A stretch of DNA of 46,720 nt from a virus: IMG/VR virus record IMGVR_UViG_3300031331_000002, positions 1 to 46,720 of that record; one strand, written 5' to 3'. The translations under genes were made by a program, and so were the position numbers. The notes beneath the pieces were generated by a model. The model was not told the origin of the DNA and made no database searches. It worked only from the letters and a program-made list of their open reading frames with translations. Of this stretch, positions 38,667-46,720 are shown piece after piece. Within the stretch, counting starts at the first letter, position 1. Every line of letters begins with the position of its first letter.

Positions 38667-39518
38667 TTACATGTCCTGTCTTAGTTTAAACCAATCTAGA
38701 TATGCTGATTTTGTTGCGGTAGTTCTTGTTTGTAGGTAGATTCTTCTGAATGATCCAGTTGCCGGGATATTGGTGGTATGAGTGGCTTTTAGCACGCTGT
38801 CAATATAAAATAGTACTTGTGCTGATGTAATTCTTATTTCGAATTCATGCCAATCCGTATCAGCTGCTACTGCTCCTGTGTCTCCTGTGTCTGTCGATGG
38901 GGTTCCGCTTGCATTGGTTATGGTGTGCCAATTGGCATCGACATCGGTGTCGTAATCAAAATGAATAAAATTGTTAGCGTCCTCATAAAGACCGAACGAG
39001 AAATGACACAAGGTCGTTTGTATGAGCTTGAAGTACAGCTTTAGTACTGGATTTTTTGCCGCTATGTTTTCGGCAATTCCTCCAGTGAGGAGGAATTCAT
39101 CATCATCATCAGAATCAGTTTTTAGATCACATATGGATCCAGTAGTATTAACCCTAGCGCAAGAGCCTCTACTATTTCCACTAGTATGCCAATAAGGGTT
39201 GTAATTTTCAACCCCATTTATGTTCGCAAAATGATCTTGAATTATAAACGGATCTGGAAACGGTGAGATATCGGCAATAGTAGTGAAAGCATTTGAGTCG
39301 GATGGACTGGTTGCCGCGTCAAGCGCGTCCTTTTGATCCTCTGTTGGTAGCTGCGCTATTATCGCATTTATTTTCGTCTCCTCGCGATCAAACAACGCAT
39401 TGAAGAGTTGAAAATCCACCTCTTGAGCAACCGCGCCGGCGGTAACTTCTCCGGCGCCAAAAGCTCGTGTCTCCCCAGTAGTCGCCCAAACGGGATCGAA
39501 TATTGTAACGTCTGCCAT
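38667..39518 (-). CDS. Tail fibre-like protein with lectin-like domain
   Basis: 283 residues from the ATG at 39518, preceded by AGAGG. Residues about 90-280 look like a laminin-G/concanavalin-like jelly roll (FGLYEDANNFIHFDYDTDVD and DWHEFEIRITSAQVLFYIDS), a fold often used for glycan binding. It lies after the I-like baseplate gene where fibres are usual. Confidence 0.7.
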   Translation of the reverse strand: MADVTIFDPVWATTGETRAFGAGEVTAGAVAQEVDFQLFNALFDREETKINAIIAQLPTEDQKDALDAATSPSDSNAFTTIADISPFPDPFIIQDHFANINGVENYNPYWHTSGNSRGSCARVNTTGSICDLKTDSDDDDEFLLTGGIAENIAAKNPVLKLYFKLIQTTLCHFSFGLYEDANNFIHFDYDTDVDANWHTITNASGTPSTDTGDTGAVAADTDWHEFEIRITSAQVLFYIDSVLKATHTTNIPATGSFRRIYLQTRTTATKSAYLDWFKLRQDM

Positions 39519-39520
39519 TT

Positions 39521-40150
39521 TTATGCCTCTTCGTACAACCACGAGATTGATATCCCGTGGGGCTTAAAACCATAGTGTATCGCGTAGTATTTTACCCAGG
39601 CCCGAACGCTCCCTGGAACTTTCGGCGCATAGGTGATCTCTTTGTTTGCCGGGCTACCGATAACGCAATCTGCCCCTAGATCCATGAGAGACAAATAGAT
39701 ATTTTCTCGCGTGGCTTTTTCTCTAAATGTTCGTACCTTGCTCGCTATAAGCAGCCGATATTCAGCGTCCGACATCATCGAGTCAGGGTCCGATGCAGAC
39801 GATAAAGGGTGTTCGCTGTCAACCAAATACCCACCCGTAGATTCAGGATCGTCATAGTCTCTAAGACCGTGAATAGATGGTGTACCAGGTAGATCAGCAT
39901 AGTCAATAAGCCGAAAATAATTAGCCTCTGGAGCTTTAGGGCGGTAGCATCCTATAATATTCCCAAGTATATCGAGGTGGACCCCTTCGGCTGTTGTGTA
40001 ATCATCCTGCGTCTCTAGATAGTCGATAGCATCCATAGTGTCCTGAAAAACCTCAGCGGCCATCTCAAGTATAGCCAGTATATTTGGGCAGTTCCGATAC
40101 TGCGCCAGAAGGTTATCTATTGTAAGTTTTTCTACATCTATAGCAGCCAT
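39521..40150 (-). CDS. Baseplate protein (P2 I-like / DUF2612)
   Basis: 209 residues following the J-like gene. The N-terminal helices contain DAIDYLETQDDYTTAEGVHL and GNIIGCYRP, as in DUF2612/I-like proteins, which connect the baseplate to fibres. It overlaps the J-like gene by one base. Confidence 0.7.
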   Translation of the reverse strand: MAAIDVEKLTIDNLLAQYRNCPNILAILEMAAEVFQDTMDAIDYLETQDDYTTAEGVHLDILGNIIGCYRPKAPEANYFRLIDYADLPGTPSIHGLRDYDDPESTGGYLVDSEHPLSSASDPDSMMSDAEYRLLIASKVRTFREKATRENIYLSLMDLGADCVIGSPANKEITYAPKVPGSVRAWVKYYAIHYGFKPHGISISWLYEEA

Positions 40151-41271
40151 CAGGTCACCGTTATATCGATGTCATCGTCATCGATTGTTGAGTATTCGTC
40201 ATCATCTATTGTTAGATCTGATGTGCCTGTAGGTGGATCTACAATATCCAATTTTAGCAGGGTAACCGCGACAACTCCGGCTACGGAATAGATTGGAGCG
40301 TACAATGCATTGTACACGGCATCCCTCTTTATTTTATCCCAGTTTGACAGAGCGGAAATTGCATCTTTGATCTGCTGCTCCCCATCTGTTGGAAAAAGAG
40401 AATTGGTTTCAACCGTAAATTTTATATAGCAAGGTACCTCGCTAGCTCTATCGAAATTTATGGTTGCATACTGGTCCATTGTCGCGTTGTACACTGAAAC
40501 ATTTTCATCCCCTAGGGTCGTCATTCCCCATGTGATATTCTCGTCGATTGCAGCGGCAACCGCCTCGTCAGTCCCTCCGACTACGACTATATGGACAGTG
40601 TCCGGATCTACGTAGACAGCTATCACCCCAGTCACGGCACCGACAGCCTCGTAAATACTTGCCGCGTCGTTTTTCCCAGTGCTGGACACTGCCAACGTGT
40701 GACGCTCTTTATAGTCCCCGTCTGATTCTCTCGTTGCCCCAGGCGTCGCCGCAGCAACGTTCGTCACTTCAGACCACCCATACACTGATGATACGATTGT
40801 TGTTAACTCTGCGGCACCAACATTGAAATTTCCATATTCAGTACACGTTGCTGAAACTGTATCGTTGCCCGCCCCAACAAAAACAAGATCTTCATCAGTG
40901 GCAAATACTACATTGGCCGCAGTTTTTACAGTCGACCCCGCCGGGATGGTTGTAGCGACCGTTGCGGTACATGTCAACGTCACTGTCGAATATGCGGCGT
41001 CCTGCCTGCCATCTGGAAAAATTAATGACAGAAGATGATCGAGTTTTGTCCCTGTAGCATTGGCTTTTGAGTGCCCATCGTATACGGCTTGCAACGCCTC
41101 GTTTGCCGTTCCCGCTAGATAGGCGATCTGTCTCAACAGGTGGCCGAGTAGCTCATCCTCAGCGGTGCAAATAGACTCCCCCCATCGTGTCTCAGCACTT
41201 GCTATTTGGTCCTCAAGTATATCGGCAGTCCGATCCATCATCACGCCGGTTTCATCGTATGTACTTGTCAT
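40150..41271 (-). CDS. Baseplate J-like protein
   Basis: 373 residues. It has the J-like pattern: a helical start, a beta region with TIPAGSTVKTAANVVFATDE, an ATPGATRESDGDYKERHTLA segment and a C-terminal INFDRASEVPCYIKFTVET domain. Such proteins form the baseplate wedges that trigger sheath contraction. Confidence 0.85.
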   Translation of the reverse strand: MTSTYDETGVMMDRTADILEDQIASAETRWGESICTAEDELLGHLLRQIAYLAGTANEALQAVYDGHSKANATGTKLDHLLSLIFPDGRQDAAYSTVTLTCTATVATTIPAGSTVKTAANVVFATDEDLVFVGAGNDTVSATCTEYGNFNVGAAELTTIVSSVYGWSEVTNVAAATPGATRESDGDYKERHTLAVSSTGKNDAASIYEAVGAVTGVIAVYVDPDTVHIVVVGGTDEAVAAAIDENITWGMTTLGDENVSVYNATMDQYATINFDRASEVPCYIKFTVETNSLFPTDGEQQIKDAISALSNWDKIKRDAVYNALYAPIYSVAGVVAVTLLKLDIVDPPTGTSDLTIDDDEYSTIDDDDIDITVT

Positions 41272-41280
41272 GGTATTCCC

Positions 41281-41670
41281 TTACAGTGGATCGATTGTTG
41301 CGGTGATTGTTTCGGCACCCCAATCGGTTTGGACAACCGCTACGATATTCGCTGTTCTCGCTGTCTGTGTCCACTGCCATTTGATTATAGATTTTATTCC
41401 TGGCGTTTCCAGAATAGCGGTTTTGATTTCTAATTCCTTCCTAGCCTGTGAAGTCTCGGCCGAAAAAACTATGTCGTAATAATCGACACCTGCGTTTGGA
41501 TTTTTTGCCGTGTCTACCAGTGGATTTATTAGGCACTCGGAACGAAACAGCCGAACCCGCGTCAGAACGTTGCAGGCAGCGGCGGTACCGTCCTCAGCCA
41601 TTTCTAAAGATCCATTTGTGAGCAATAGATCGTATACTCCACCCTGTAAAGATACCCGTGGCGTTATCAT
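41281..41670 (-). CDS. Baseplate wedge protein (gp25/W-like)
   Basis: 129 residues between spike genes and J, the normal place of gp25-like proteins. The core NPNAGVDYYDIVFSAETSQA leads to a helix with ARKELEIKTAILETPGIKSI and a final beta hairpin. The size fits gp25. Confidence 0.75.
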   Translation of the reverse strand: MITPRVSLQGGVYDLLLTNGSLEMAEDGTAAACNVLTRVRLFRSECLINPLVDTAKNPNAGVDYYDIVFSAETSQARKELEIKTAILETPGIKSIIKWQWTQTARTANIVAVVQTDWGAETITATIDPL

Positions 41671-42050
41671 TGTGCCTTTACCTTTGTCTGCCCTGCGTTG
41701 GTGACTTCTACAGGCCCGACTACTGGGCCAGTGCCACCGGTAGGTGGGGGAATGGTTCCCGTCGCGTTCATGGTAGCTGAGTCCCCAACCCTCATGACTA
41801 GTGAGCCACTGACTTTTGTTTTTGTGGCGGTAGCCGGTATTGTTCCGCCGCCGACCACAGATCCGTCGACAAAGCCCGGAGCGCTACCTCCTGAGAATTT
41901 GTAGACCAGAGGGTCGACATATATACCGACACCGACAGCTTTAGATTTTAGATCCGGAACAGACGAGATAGTAAAAACCCCGCCGGTGATAGTCGACCCA
42001 GCGCCATGACCCAATATTCCAGATCCATTCATCACTAACTCTAGCGTCAT
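41667..42050 (-). CDS. Gly-rich spike-tip-like protein
   Basis: 127 residues, rich in Gly/Val/Thr and short beta strands (SKAVGVGIYVDPLVYKFSGG). This looks like a PAAR-like or spike-associated protein, and it sits between spike and gp25-like genes. No His/Cys metal site was identified, so the PAAR call is not firm. Confidence 0.55.
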   Translation of the reverse strand: MTLELVMNGSGILGHGAGSTITGGVFTISSVPDLKSKAVGVGIYVDPLVYKFSGGSAPGFVDGSVVGGGTIPATATKTKVSGSLVMRVGDSATMNATGTIPPPTGGTGPVVGPVEVTNAGQTKVKAQ

Positions 42051-42634
42051 GGATCAACCGTTAGATTCCCGTTGACCGATACCTGCCCGGCTATTGAGAT
42101 GGTAATAGTTCCTGATGCATTATTGATATTTATCGTCTCGTCATCTAAAACAGATATTTCTGTTATTCCGCTTCTCGTCCTTAGAGAAATCCTATCCGTA
42201 GCCACCGGCACAACCAGCGCGCCATTATCTCCGTCCGGCGTGAGATTCAGAAGCCCAGGGTCAAAAAATGCATCCGATAAATCAAAGCGCCTTGAGCTGC
42301 CAGGGGACACGACACCGCCCTTTAGAGCCCACTGCTCTAGACACCTATCCGATATATGCACAATGCCGTACGAGCCGACAGCTGGCGCCACAGTGGACCA
42401 CAGCTTGCCGCTGCCTTGGTGTTTGACAAACACGTCCTCTAGAACAGTCAGATTGATAGTCTTGGTGTTATCCGCATCCTCTACCCGTATCGCCTGAATG
42501 CAGGGCCTAATTTTTGCCGTGTTTGTGGCCGCAGTGTAGCTCTCAACCTGTCCTGGAAAACATGTCCGCCAGTGAGCGGTCTCAACCCGTATCATCCTAC
42601 GGATGAGATTTTTGATTTGTCTAAGCCAGATCAT
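42047..42634 (-). CDS. Baseplate spike protein (gpV/Gp138-like)
   Basis: 195 residues. An OB-fold-like N-terminal domain (FPGQVESYTAATNTAKIRPC) is followed by a turn-rich beta region ending SGTITISIAGQVSVNGNLTV, as in trimeric spike proteins. It would pierce the outer membrane. Overlaps both neighbours as ATGA. Confidence 0.8.
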   Translation of the reverse strand: MIWLRQIKNLIRRMIRVETAHWRTCFPGQVESYTAATNTAKIRPCIQAIRVEDADNTKTINLTVLEDVFVKHQGSGKLWSTVAPAVGSYGIVHISDRCLEQWALKGGVVSPGSSRRFDLSDAFFDPGLLNLTPDGDNGALVVPVATDRISLRTRSGITEISVLDDETININNASGTITISIAGQVSVNGNLTVDP

Positions 42635-43707
42635 CGGAATCCTGGTACTGTCATTTGTTCACTCATGGCATCGGATAAAATCCAGTCATCGGCCTCTATC
42701 GATGTGGTGATTTCGCTGTCGCTCCCGAGTTGGCTTACCCATCCGGAGTGTGTCACTGTTGTAGTCCTGTATTGATTGCCGTCATCAAACAAAACAATCG
42801 TGTCAGGCTGCATAGTAGGAAGCGCCAATAGGTCCCTCTCTATCCCAGGTATGGTGGAATCGATAGCCTCAACCTCGACATGGATGTCATCTACTAAAGA
42901 GATCAAACCCTTGGGTTTTCCTACGACCTTTTTAGTGTATTTTTTTCTTGATCTCTTGCTTAGCTTTTGGAGCGGATCGAGTCCGGTTGTTTCTGTGACA
43001 ACCCGCATCTCAGCATCTACCGCGTCATATCGTTCGGTCGGTGTCGCCACCGTCAAAGCAATCGTGTCAGGTATTTTGATAGCGGTCGGCATTGGCGTCG
43101 TATACGCGCTGGTGATCATCAGCTCGCCGTCGCGAATATATGCCGTTCTTCCATAGTCGAAAAGAAATCGTCTCAGAACTGTAAACGCTGGACCAGTAAG
43201 TGACGTAGCCAAAAGGATAGGATGTACCAAAGGCGGAATCTGCACCACTGGCAAGTTGATAATGCCTATAAGCTCGTCAATTATCTGCTGCGCCGGAGTG
43301 CCCATAGAATATGTTTTCTCGACATACAGCGCTCTGTGCTGCCATTTCTGAGATGAGCAGCTTAAAACAGTAGAGTACCCAGGACGAAGAGGAGTGTTGC
43401 GAACCGAGTCCACCTCACCGGTAAAAGCCGAAATCAAATCCTTGCTACCGAACGGATTGAAATACAGTTCGATAGGTACGTTTTTTGACGACGGGTCAAT
43501 AATATTCGATCTGGTATTTTCGCTCAAATTGTAGATAGTGATTGTCGCCTCATTGGGCTCTTCCTCAAGGTCTTTGACTATCTCAAAATCAATATCTAGT
43601 TTATCAATTAAAATGTCCTCAGTTCCAAAAAAACGAACCGCGCACCGAGGGTTTATGAGTTTTAGCGGTTCATCTCCGAATCCAGGCGGCGAAGGTATCC
43701 CAGGCAT
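42631..43707 (-). CDS. Baseplate hub protein
   Basis: 358 residues in hub position between plug and spike genes. LEEEPNEATITIYNLSENTR followed by a GEVDSVRNTPLRPGYSTVLS-type beta barrel resembles phage hub (gp27/D-like) domains. It would anchor the spike and the tube end. Confidence 0.75.
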   Translation of the reverse strand: MPGIPSPPGFGDEPLKLINPRCAVRFFGTEDILIDKLDIDFEIVKDLEEEPNEATITIYNLSENTRSNIIDPSSKNVPIELYFNPFGSKDLISAFTGEVDSVRNTPLRPGYSTVLSCSSQKWQHRALYVEKTYSMGTPAQQIIDELIGIINLPVVQIPPLVHPILLATSLTGPAFTVLRRFLFDYGRTAYIRDGELMITSAYTTPMPTAIKIPDTIALTVATPTERYDAVDAEMRVVTETTGLDPLQKLSKRSRKKYTKKVVGKPKGLISLVDDIHVEVEAIDSTIPGIERDLLALPTMQPDTIVLFDDGNQYRTTTVTHSGWVSQLGSDSEITTSIEADDWILSDAMSEQMTVPGFR

Positions 43708-44024
43708 TATTCACCCACCGGTGTATATTCAAGTTTCCATCTCGAACCCATCCCATAATAATCAGGGTTTTCGTTGAGTCCCTGTCCGTCCACAACCCAC
43801 AGCTCGCCTAATATATCGGCATATCCATGCGGACTGAACAGATCCATCCCTGGCAACAAAGGGATCCCTCTTATCGTCACTGAGTTATTCAATCCCGTTA
43901 GTGACATGTACCGAATTTCAGTCTTTGTATTCCAGTGAATTCGCAGCTTATATGTATTACCATCTAAAGTCTTTGTACCTTCATAGTATGGCTTGGCGTG
44001 TAGCTCTATATTGAAAGCCGCCAT
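43707..44024 (-). CDS. Baseplate plug protein (Gp18-like)
   Basis: 105 residues. KTLDGNTYKLRIHWNTKTEI and later RGIPLLPGMDLFSPHGYADI follow the short beta pattern of the small baseplate plug family. Its position between Dit-like and hub genes fits. Overlaps each neighbour by one base. Confidence 0.7.
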   Translation of the reverse strand: MAAFNIELHAKPYYEGTKTLDGNTYKLRIHWNTKTEIRYMSLTGLNNSVTIRGIPLLPGMDLFSPHGYADILGELWVVDGQGLNENPDYYGMGSRWKLEYTPVGE

Positions 44025-44566
44025 TACATGCCACCCACGCTTTTGAGTCCTGCGGTCATAGCACCGAGTAGACTATCAGCGGATTCCAGCTGCCTGATGT
44101 CTATTTGTTCCATCGTGACATTTGCAACAAACGCTTCCCAGTTTTCTTCTATGTCATACCATGGGGAGATTTTTTGAATCATCATGTTCTTGATGTGCTC
44201 TTCATGCGTCGTTAGATTGACGATCTCAAGACCATTTTTTATCTCGTAAAGACGATCTCTTTTGTCTCTCCATGTCTCGGTAAATTGAGTCACACTGCCG
44301 TTTAGAGCTGCTTTCACACCCGACTCGACAGAAAAATCTGGGTTGCCCAAAACTATACCTAAAACTCTTGTCTTAGGGACATGAACCGCTGCCTCGATAA
44401 TATTGAATCCCTCTTCAACGGGACGCTCCGTTATTATAACCTCGTCATCTCCTGATAGCTCCTGAAGGGCGGATACAACAAGGTCCCCTATCGATATCTC
44501 TGTAAAACCAAGCTTTCTATCTTTTATCGACGCGGCTGCATCAACTACGTTTGTAGGTAATCCCAT
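44024..44566 (-). CDS. Dit-like baseplate protein
   Basis: 180 residues immediately after the tape measure gene, where distal-tail (Dit-like) proteins are encoded. Pattern VVDAAASIKDRKLGFTEISI, then RDKRDRLYEIKNGLEIVNLT and HEEHIKNMMIQKISPWYDIE. The last segment matches the helix of Dit-type N-terminal domains. Confidence 0.65.
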   Translation of the reverse strand: MGLPTNVVDAAASIKDRKLGFTEISIGDLVVSALQELSGDDEVIITERPVEEGFNIIEAAVHVPKTRVLGIVLGNPDFSVESGVKAALNGSVTQFTETWRDKRDRLYEIKNGLEIVNLTTHEEHIKNMMIQKISPWYDIEENWEAFVANVTMEQIDIRQLESADSLLGAMTAGLKSVGGM

Positions 44567-44568
44567 TT

Positions 44569-46720
44569 TTAAAACTCCGCCGGTGCGGCCTCGCGCCCGG
44601 CTTGTCTTAGCGCCGCCGTTTGCTCTCTCTCATGGGCTTTCAATTGACGCTCAACCATCCTGGCTATCTCTTTAGGATCTCCGCCTTGAGCGTTCACCGT
44701 TACCGTGGCCCCAGCCACTGCAAAATTTTGTGTTATCTCCCCAGTCTTTGACGCTTTCGTTTGCGCTTCTATCATCTGCTGATGATAGGCTTGCTGCTCC
44801 AGAGCCATCTGTTTTTGGTGCCGCAGCATGTCTTTTGTGAATCCGAGTTCAGACTCCCAACTCCTTGCCGATTCGGGTATAGAACTACGTCCTAGATACT
44901 CTTCAGAATGTTTGAAATCTCCCTCTACAGGTATCGACATTTGATTGCCGAAGTCTTCTATAGACTGGGGGTCAGGAACGACTTTAATTTCTATCGGATG
45001 GCTTGCGGTAGCCATCGCCCAATCATCCTCAAATTCAGTATACAATTCAGGAACACGGCTTGTAGTCTGAGTTTCATCACTTCTGGCTACCGGCCCGCCG
45101 TACTTGTTTACATTGCCGGCAGTTTTCTTGATGGCAATTGAGTTATCTATGTCTCGCTTCTTTGCCCGTAAGCTCTCAATCTGTTGTTGTATGATTTTGC
45201 CTTCGGAACTTTTTTCGGTTCCTCTACTTTTCAAGGCTTCTAATTTTGATGTCTTCTCAGCTATTTGTTTATCGTAGTCTTTCGAAGCTTTTTCTAGCAC
45301 GCCCTTGGTAAAATTTTCAGGCCCGACATCCTCTATTGATTTAAGATGATTCTCTAGTTTTTTAGCTTCAAATAATGCTTTTTGTAGTGGTTCAATAACC
45401 TGGTTGTAAAAAATAGTCCCAATTGTCCAGGCAGCGAAAGCTACCTGTAGTAAACCAGCTGATTTGCTTAAGACCCCCAACATTTTTGTGCCTGTACCAG
45501 CGGCCATGCCCATACCAGATAGGCCAGTAGTAGCACCGCCAATGCCCATTGTGAGCCTACCTATGGCCCCTAGGACACGAGACGATATCATAAGTGCACC
45601 GAGGGTGCCAAGTACCTTTGCGAGCCCTCCACCCTCTTCAGATAGCCATCCGAACATAGACGACAGGACATTGATGATCGGCATGAAGATTGCTTTGAGC
45701 ATCGATGCCATCTCTTTAAATGCAGGCCAGAGGGTATTCTTAATTACATCGCCTGCCCACACCAAAGCAGGGACCAAATCCTTAATCACAAAATCAGCGG
45801 CGGCAACCCAGTCGATACCCTCTATCGCCTTACCAAGACGGTCAAAGAGTTTCGTTTGCTCTATTACCGTAAATCCAAGATCGGTAATTTTCCCCCAGAA
45901 CTTTTGCATCTGGGCAGTGGCGCTCGTCCGGGTTATTTCTGCGAGACGTTTCGTCTCGCCAGATGCACCGCGCAAACTATCTGCCATTTTGTCAAGTTCA
46001 ACTTGGCCCTTGACGAGGAGGTTGATAAACGGCGCGGTGCCACGGCGCCCGATGATTTGAGATAGAACCTCGAAACGGTCACCTGTACCGAGCTTCTCGG
46101 TGCTCTTTACCAGCTCGCCGACGACAGTGGACAGACCGCGGAAGTTCCCCTCGGCATCCTTGACGCCGTTGGTATATTTGGCCAGTAGATCCGCCTGCCG
46201 TGCCGTCGGTGCATTGAGAGCAGTGATGGCAATTTTTAACGCCGTACCAGCTCGCGCCCCCTTGACGCCTGCATTGGCCATGGCTGCGAGGTATGCCGAT
46301 GTACCCTCGATGTCGCCACCGACAGCGCTCAATACTGGGCCGGCCTCCTTGTATGATTCAAAAAGCTCCTCGGCCGAGAAGTTCGCGCTGTTCGCCGCCG
46401 CGCTCATAACATCCGCTACGCGCGCGGTATTTGCCATCATGACAGTCGGGTCACTACTGTCTAGCCTGAACTGTCCGAGTGCATCCGATAGGATGTCACC
46501 AGCTCGTGCCGCGTCCAGGGCTGACCCAGCCGCGTCCTCGTTGGCGCTGGCGAAGTCCAGAGTTATTGGTATGACAGCTTTTGTTTGTTGTGTTGTTTTT
46601 CCAGCTTTTGCCCAGAAGTTAGCCGCGCCACCGACGACCGCAGCCGTGTGCTCGGTTTCACGTGCCGCCTCGCGCATCTCCTTGCGAAAATCCTTGAAGC
46701 CCTTACGACCTGGCAGCATG
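44569..46720 (-). CDS. Tail tape measure protein, main C-terminal part
   Basis: About 717 codons of the tape measure protein; its true start is at 537 across the circular join. The region after the join resembles the TP901-family tape measure core, with the segment YLAAMANAGVKGARAGTALK followed by TALNAP. Hydrophobic segments (around IINVLSSMFGWLSEEGGG and LLQVAFAAWTIGTIF) are followed by a long charged, coiled-coil-like region. The C-terminus is Gln/Ala/Glu-rich. Its position between tail chaperone and baseplate genes is the standard one. The methionine at 46719 is internal and is not the start. Confidence 0.9.
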   Translation of the reverse strand, partial: MLPGRKGFKDFRKEMREAARETEHTAAVVGGAANFWAKAGKTTQQTKAVIPITLDFASANEDAAGSALDAARAGDILSDALGQFRLDSSDPTVMMANTARVADVMSAAANSANFSAEELFESYKEAGPVLSAVGGDIEGTSAYLAAMANAGVKGARAGTALKIAITALNAPTARQADLLAKYTNGVKDAEGNFRGLSTVVGELVKSTEKLGTGDRFEVLSQIIGRRGTAPFINLLVKGQVELDKMADSLRGASGETKRLAEITRTSATAQMQKFWGKITDLGFTVIEQTKLFDRLGKAIEGIDWVAAADFVIKDLVPALVWAGDVIKNTLWPAFKEMASMLKAIFMPIINVLSSMFGWLSEEGGGLAKVLGTLGALMISSRVLGAIGRLTMGIGGATTGLSGMGMAAGTGTKMLGVLSKSAGLLQVAFAAWTIGTIFYNQVIEPLQKALFEAKKLENHLKSIEDVGPENFTKGVLEKASKDYDKQIAEKTSKLEALKSRGTEKSSEGKIIQQQIESLRAKKRDIDNSIAIKKTAGNVNKYGGPVARSDETQTTSRVPELYTEFEDDWAMATASHPIEIKVVPDPQSIEDFGNQMSIPVEGDFKHSEEYLGRSSIPESARSWESELGFTKDMLRHQKQMALEQQAYHQQMIEAQTKASKTGEITQNFAVAGATVTVNAQGGDPKEIARMVERQLKAHEREQTAALRQAGREAAPAEF
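46594..46720. repeat. Right copy of 127-bp terminal direct repeat
   Basis: Exact second copy of the first 127 bases. Removing one copy gives a 46,593-bp circle. Confidence 0.95.

Noticed and set aside
1-46720. Temperate lifestyle
   Set aside because: No integrase, excisionase or convincing repressor was seen; small DNA-binding proteins alone do not show lysogeny.
1-46720. CRISPR arrays, insertion sequences, rRNA or tRNA genes
   Set aside because: None found on either strand; the only tandem repeats are coding (87-bp and methylase) or short regulatory ones.

Overview
The window is a complete, circularly assembled tailed-phage genome. Its first 127 bases are repeated exactly as its last 127 bases, so the unique length is 46,593 bp and the tape-measure gene runs across the join. 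The virion genes include a DUF3383-type tail sheath, a tail tube, gp25-, J- and I-like baseplate proteins and a spike. This makes it a contractile-tailed (myovirus-type) member of Caudoviricetes. Two lipoproteins with lipoboxes and two virion-region proteins with signal peptides point to a Gram-negative host. The host cannot be named from the sequence. No integrase or convincing lysogeny repressor was found.

Almost everything lies on the minus strand and is transcribed towards lower coordinates. The early block starts near 34.3 kb, below a roughly 1 kb structured non-coding control region (34.4-35.3 kb). In order, it holds a DUF262/ParB-like protein, small genes, a coiled-coil protein with an 87-bp tandem repeat, a RecE-like exonuclease, an ERF annealing protein, a DNA adenine methylase, a replisome-organiser-like protein, a PD-(D/E)XK protein, a primase-helicase, many small Cys-rich proteins, an ASCH-like protein, a VRR-NUC nuclease and a ParB-like protein. 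A short block with its own consensus sigma70 promoter (18.2-15.6 kb) carries a Cys-rich lipoprotein, a phage-encoded metacaspase and an HExxH protein.

The late block runs from about 15.4 kb down to 1 and continues from 46.7 to 38.3 kb. It holds a terminase, portal, MuF-like protein, scaffold, capsid, secreted or fibre-like proteins, neck, sheath, tubes, a frameshifted tail chaperone, the tape measure, baseplate, fibre and a small membrane protein.

The only plus-strand operon (35.3-38.3 kb) encodes two unknown proteins, a two-helix membrane protein, a trypsin-like lipoprotein with an intact catalytic triad, a DnaJ-like protein with six zinc motifs, a winged helix protein, another small protein and a lytic transglycosylase. 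It meets the late genes tail to tail.

The most unusual points are: the caspase-like protease with its private promoter; the secreted trypsin-like/DnaJ pair; six GTGAC iterons at helical spacing inside the replication gene, which look like an origin; an interleaved inverted-repeat (pseudoknot-type) leader in front of that gene; and a chain of GC-rich hairpins in the control region.
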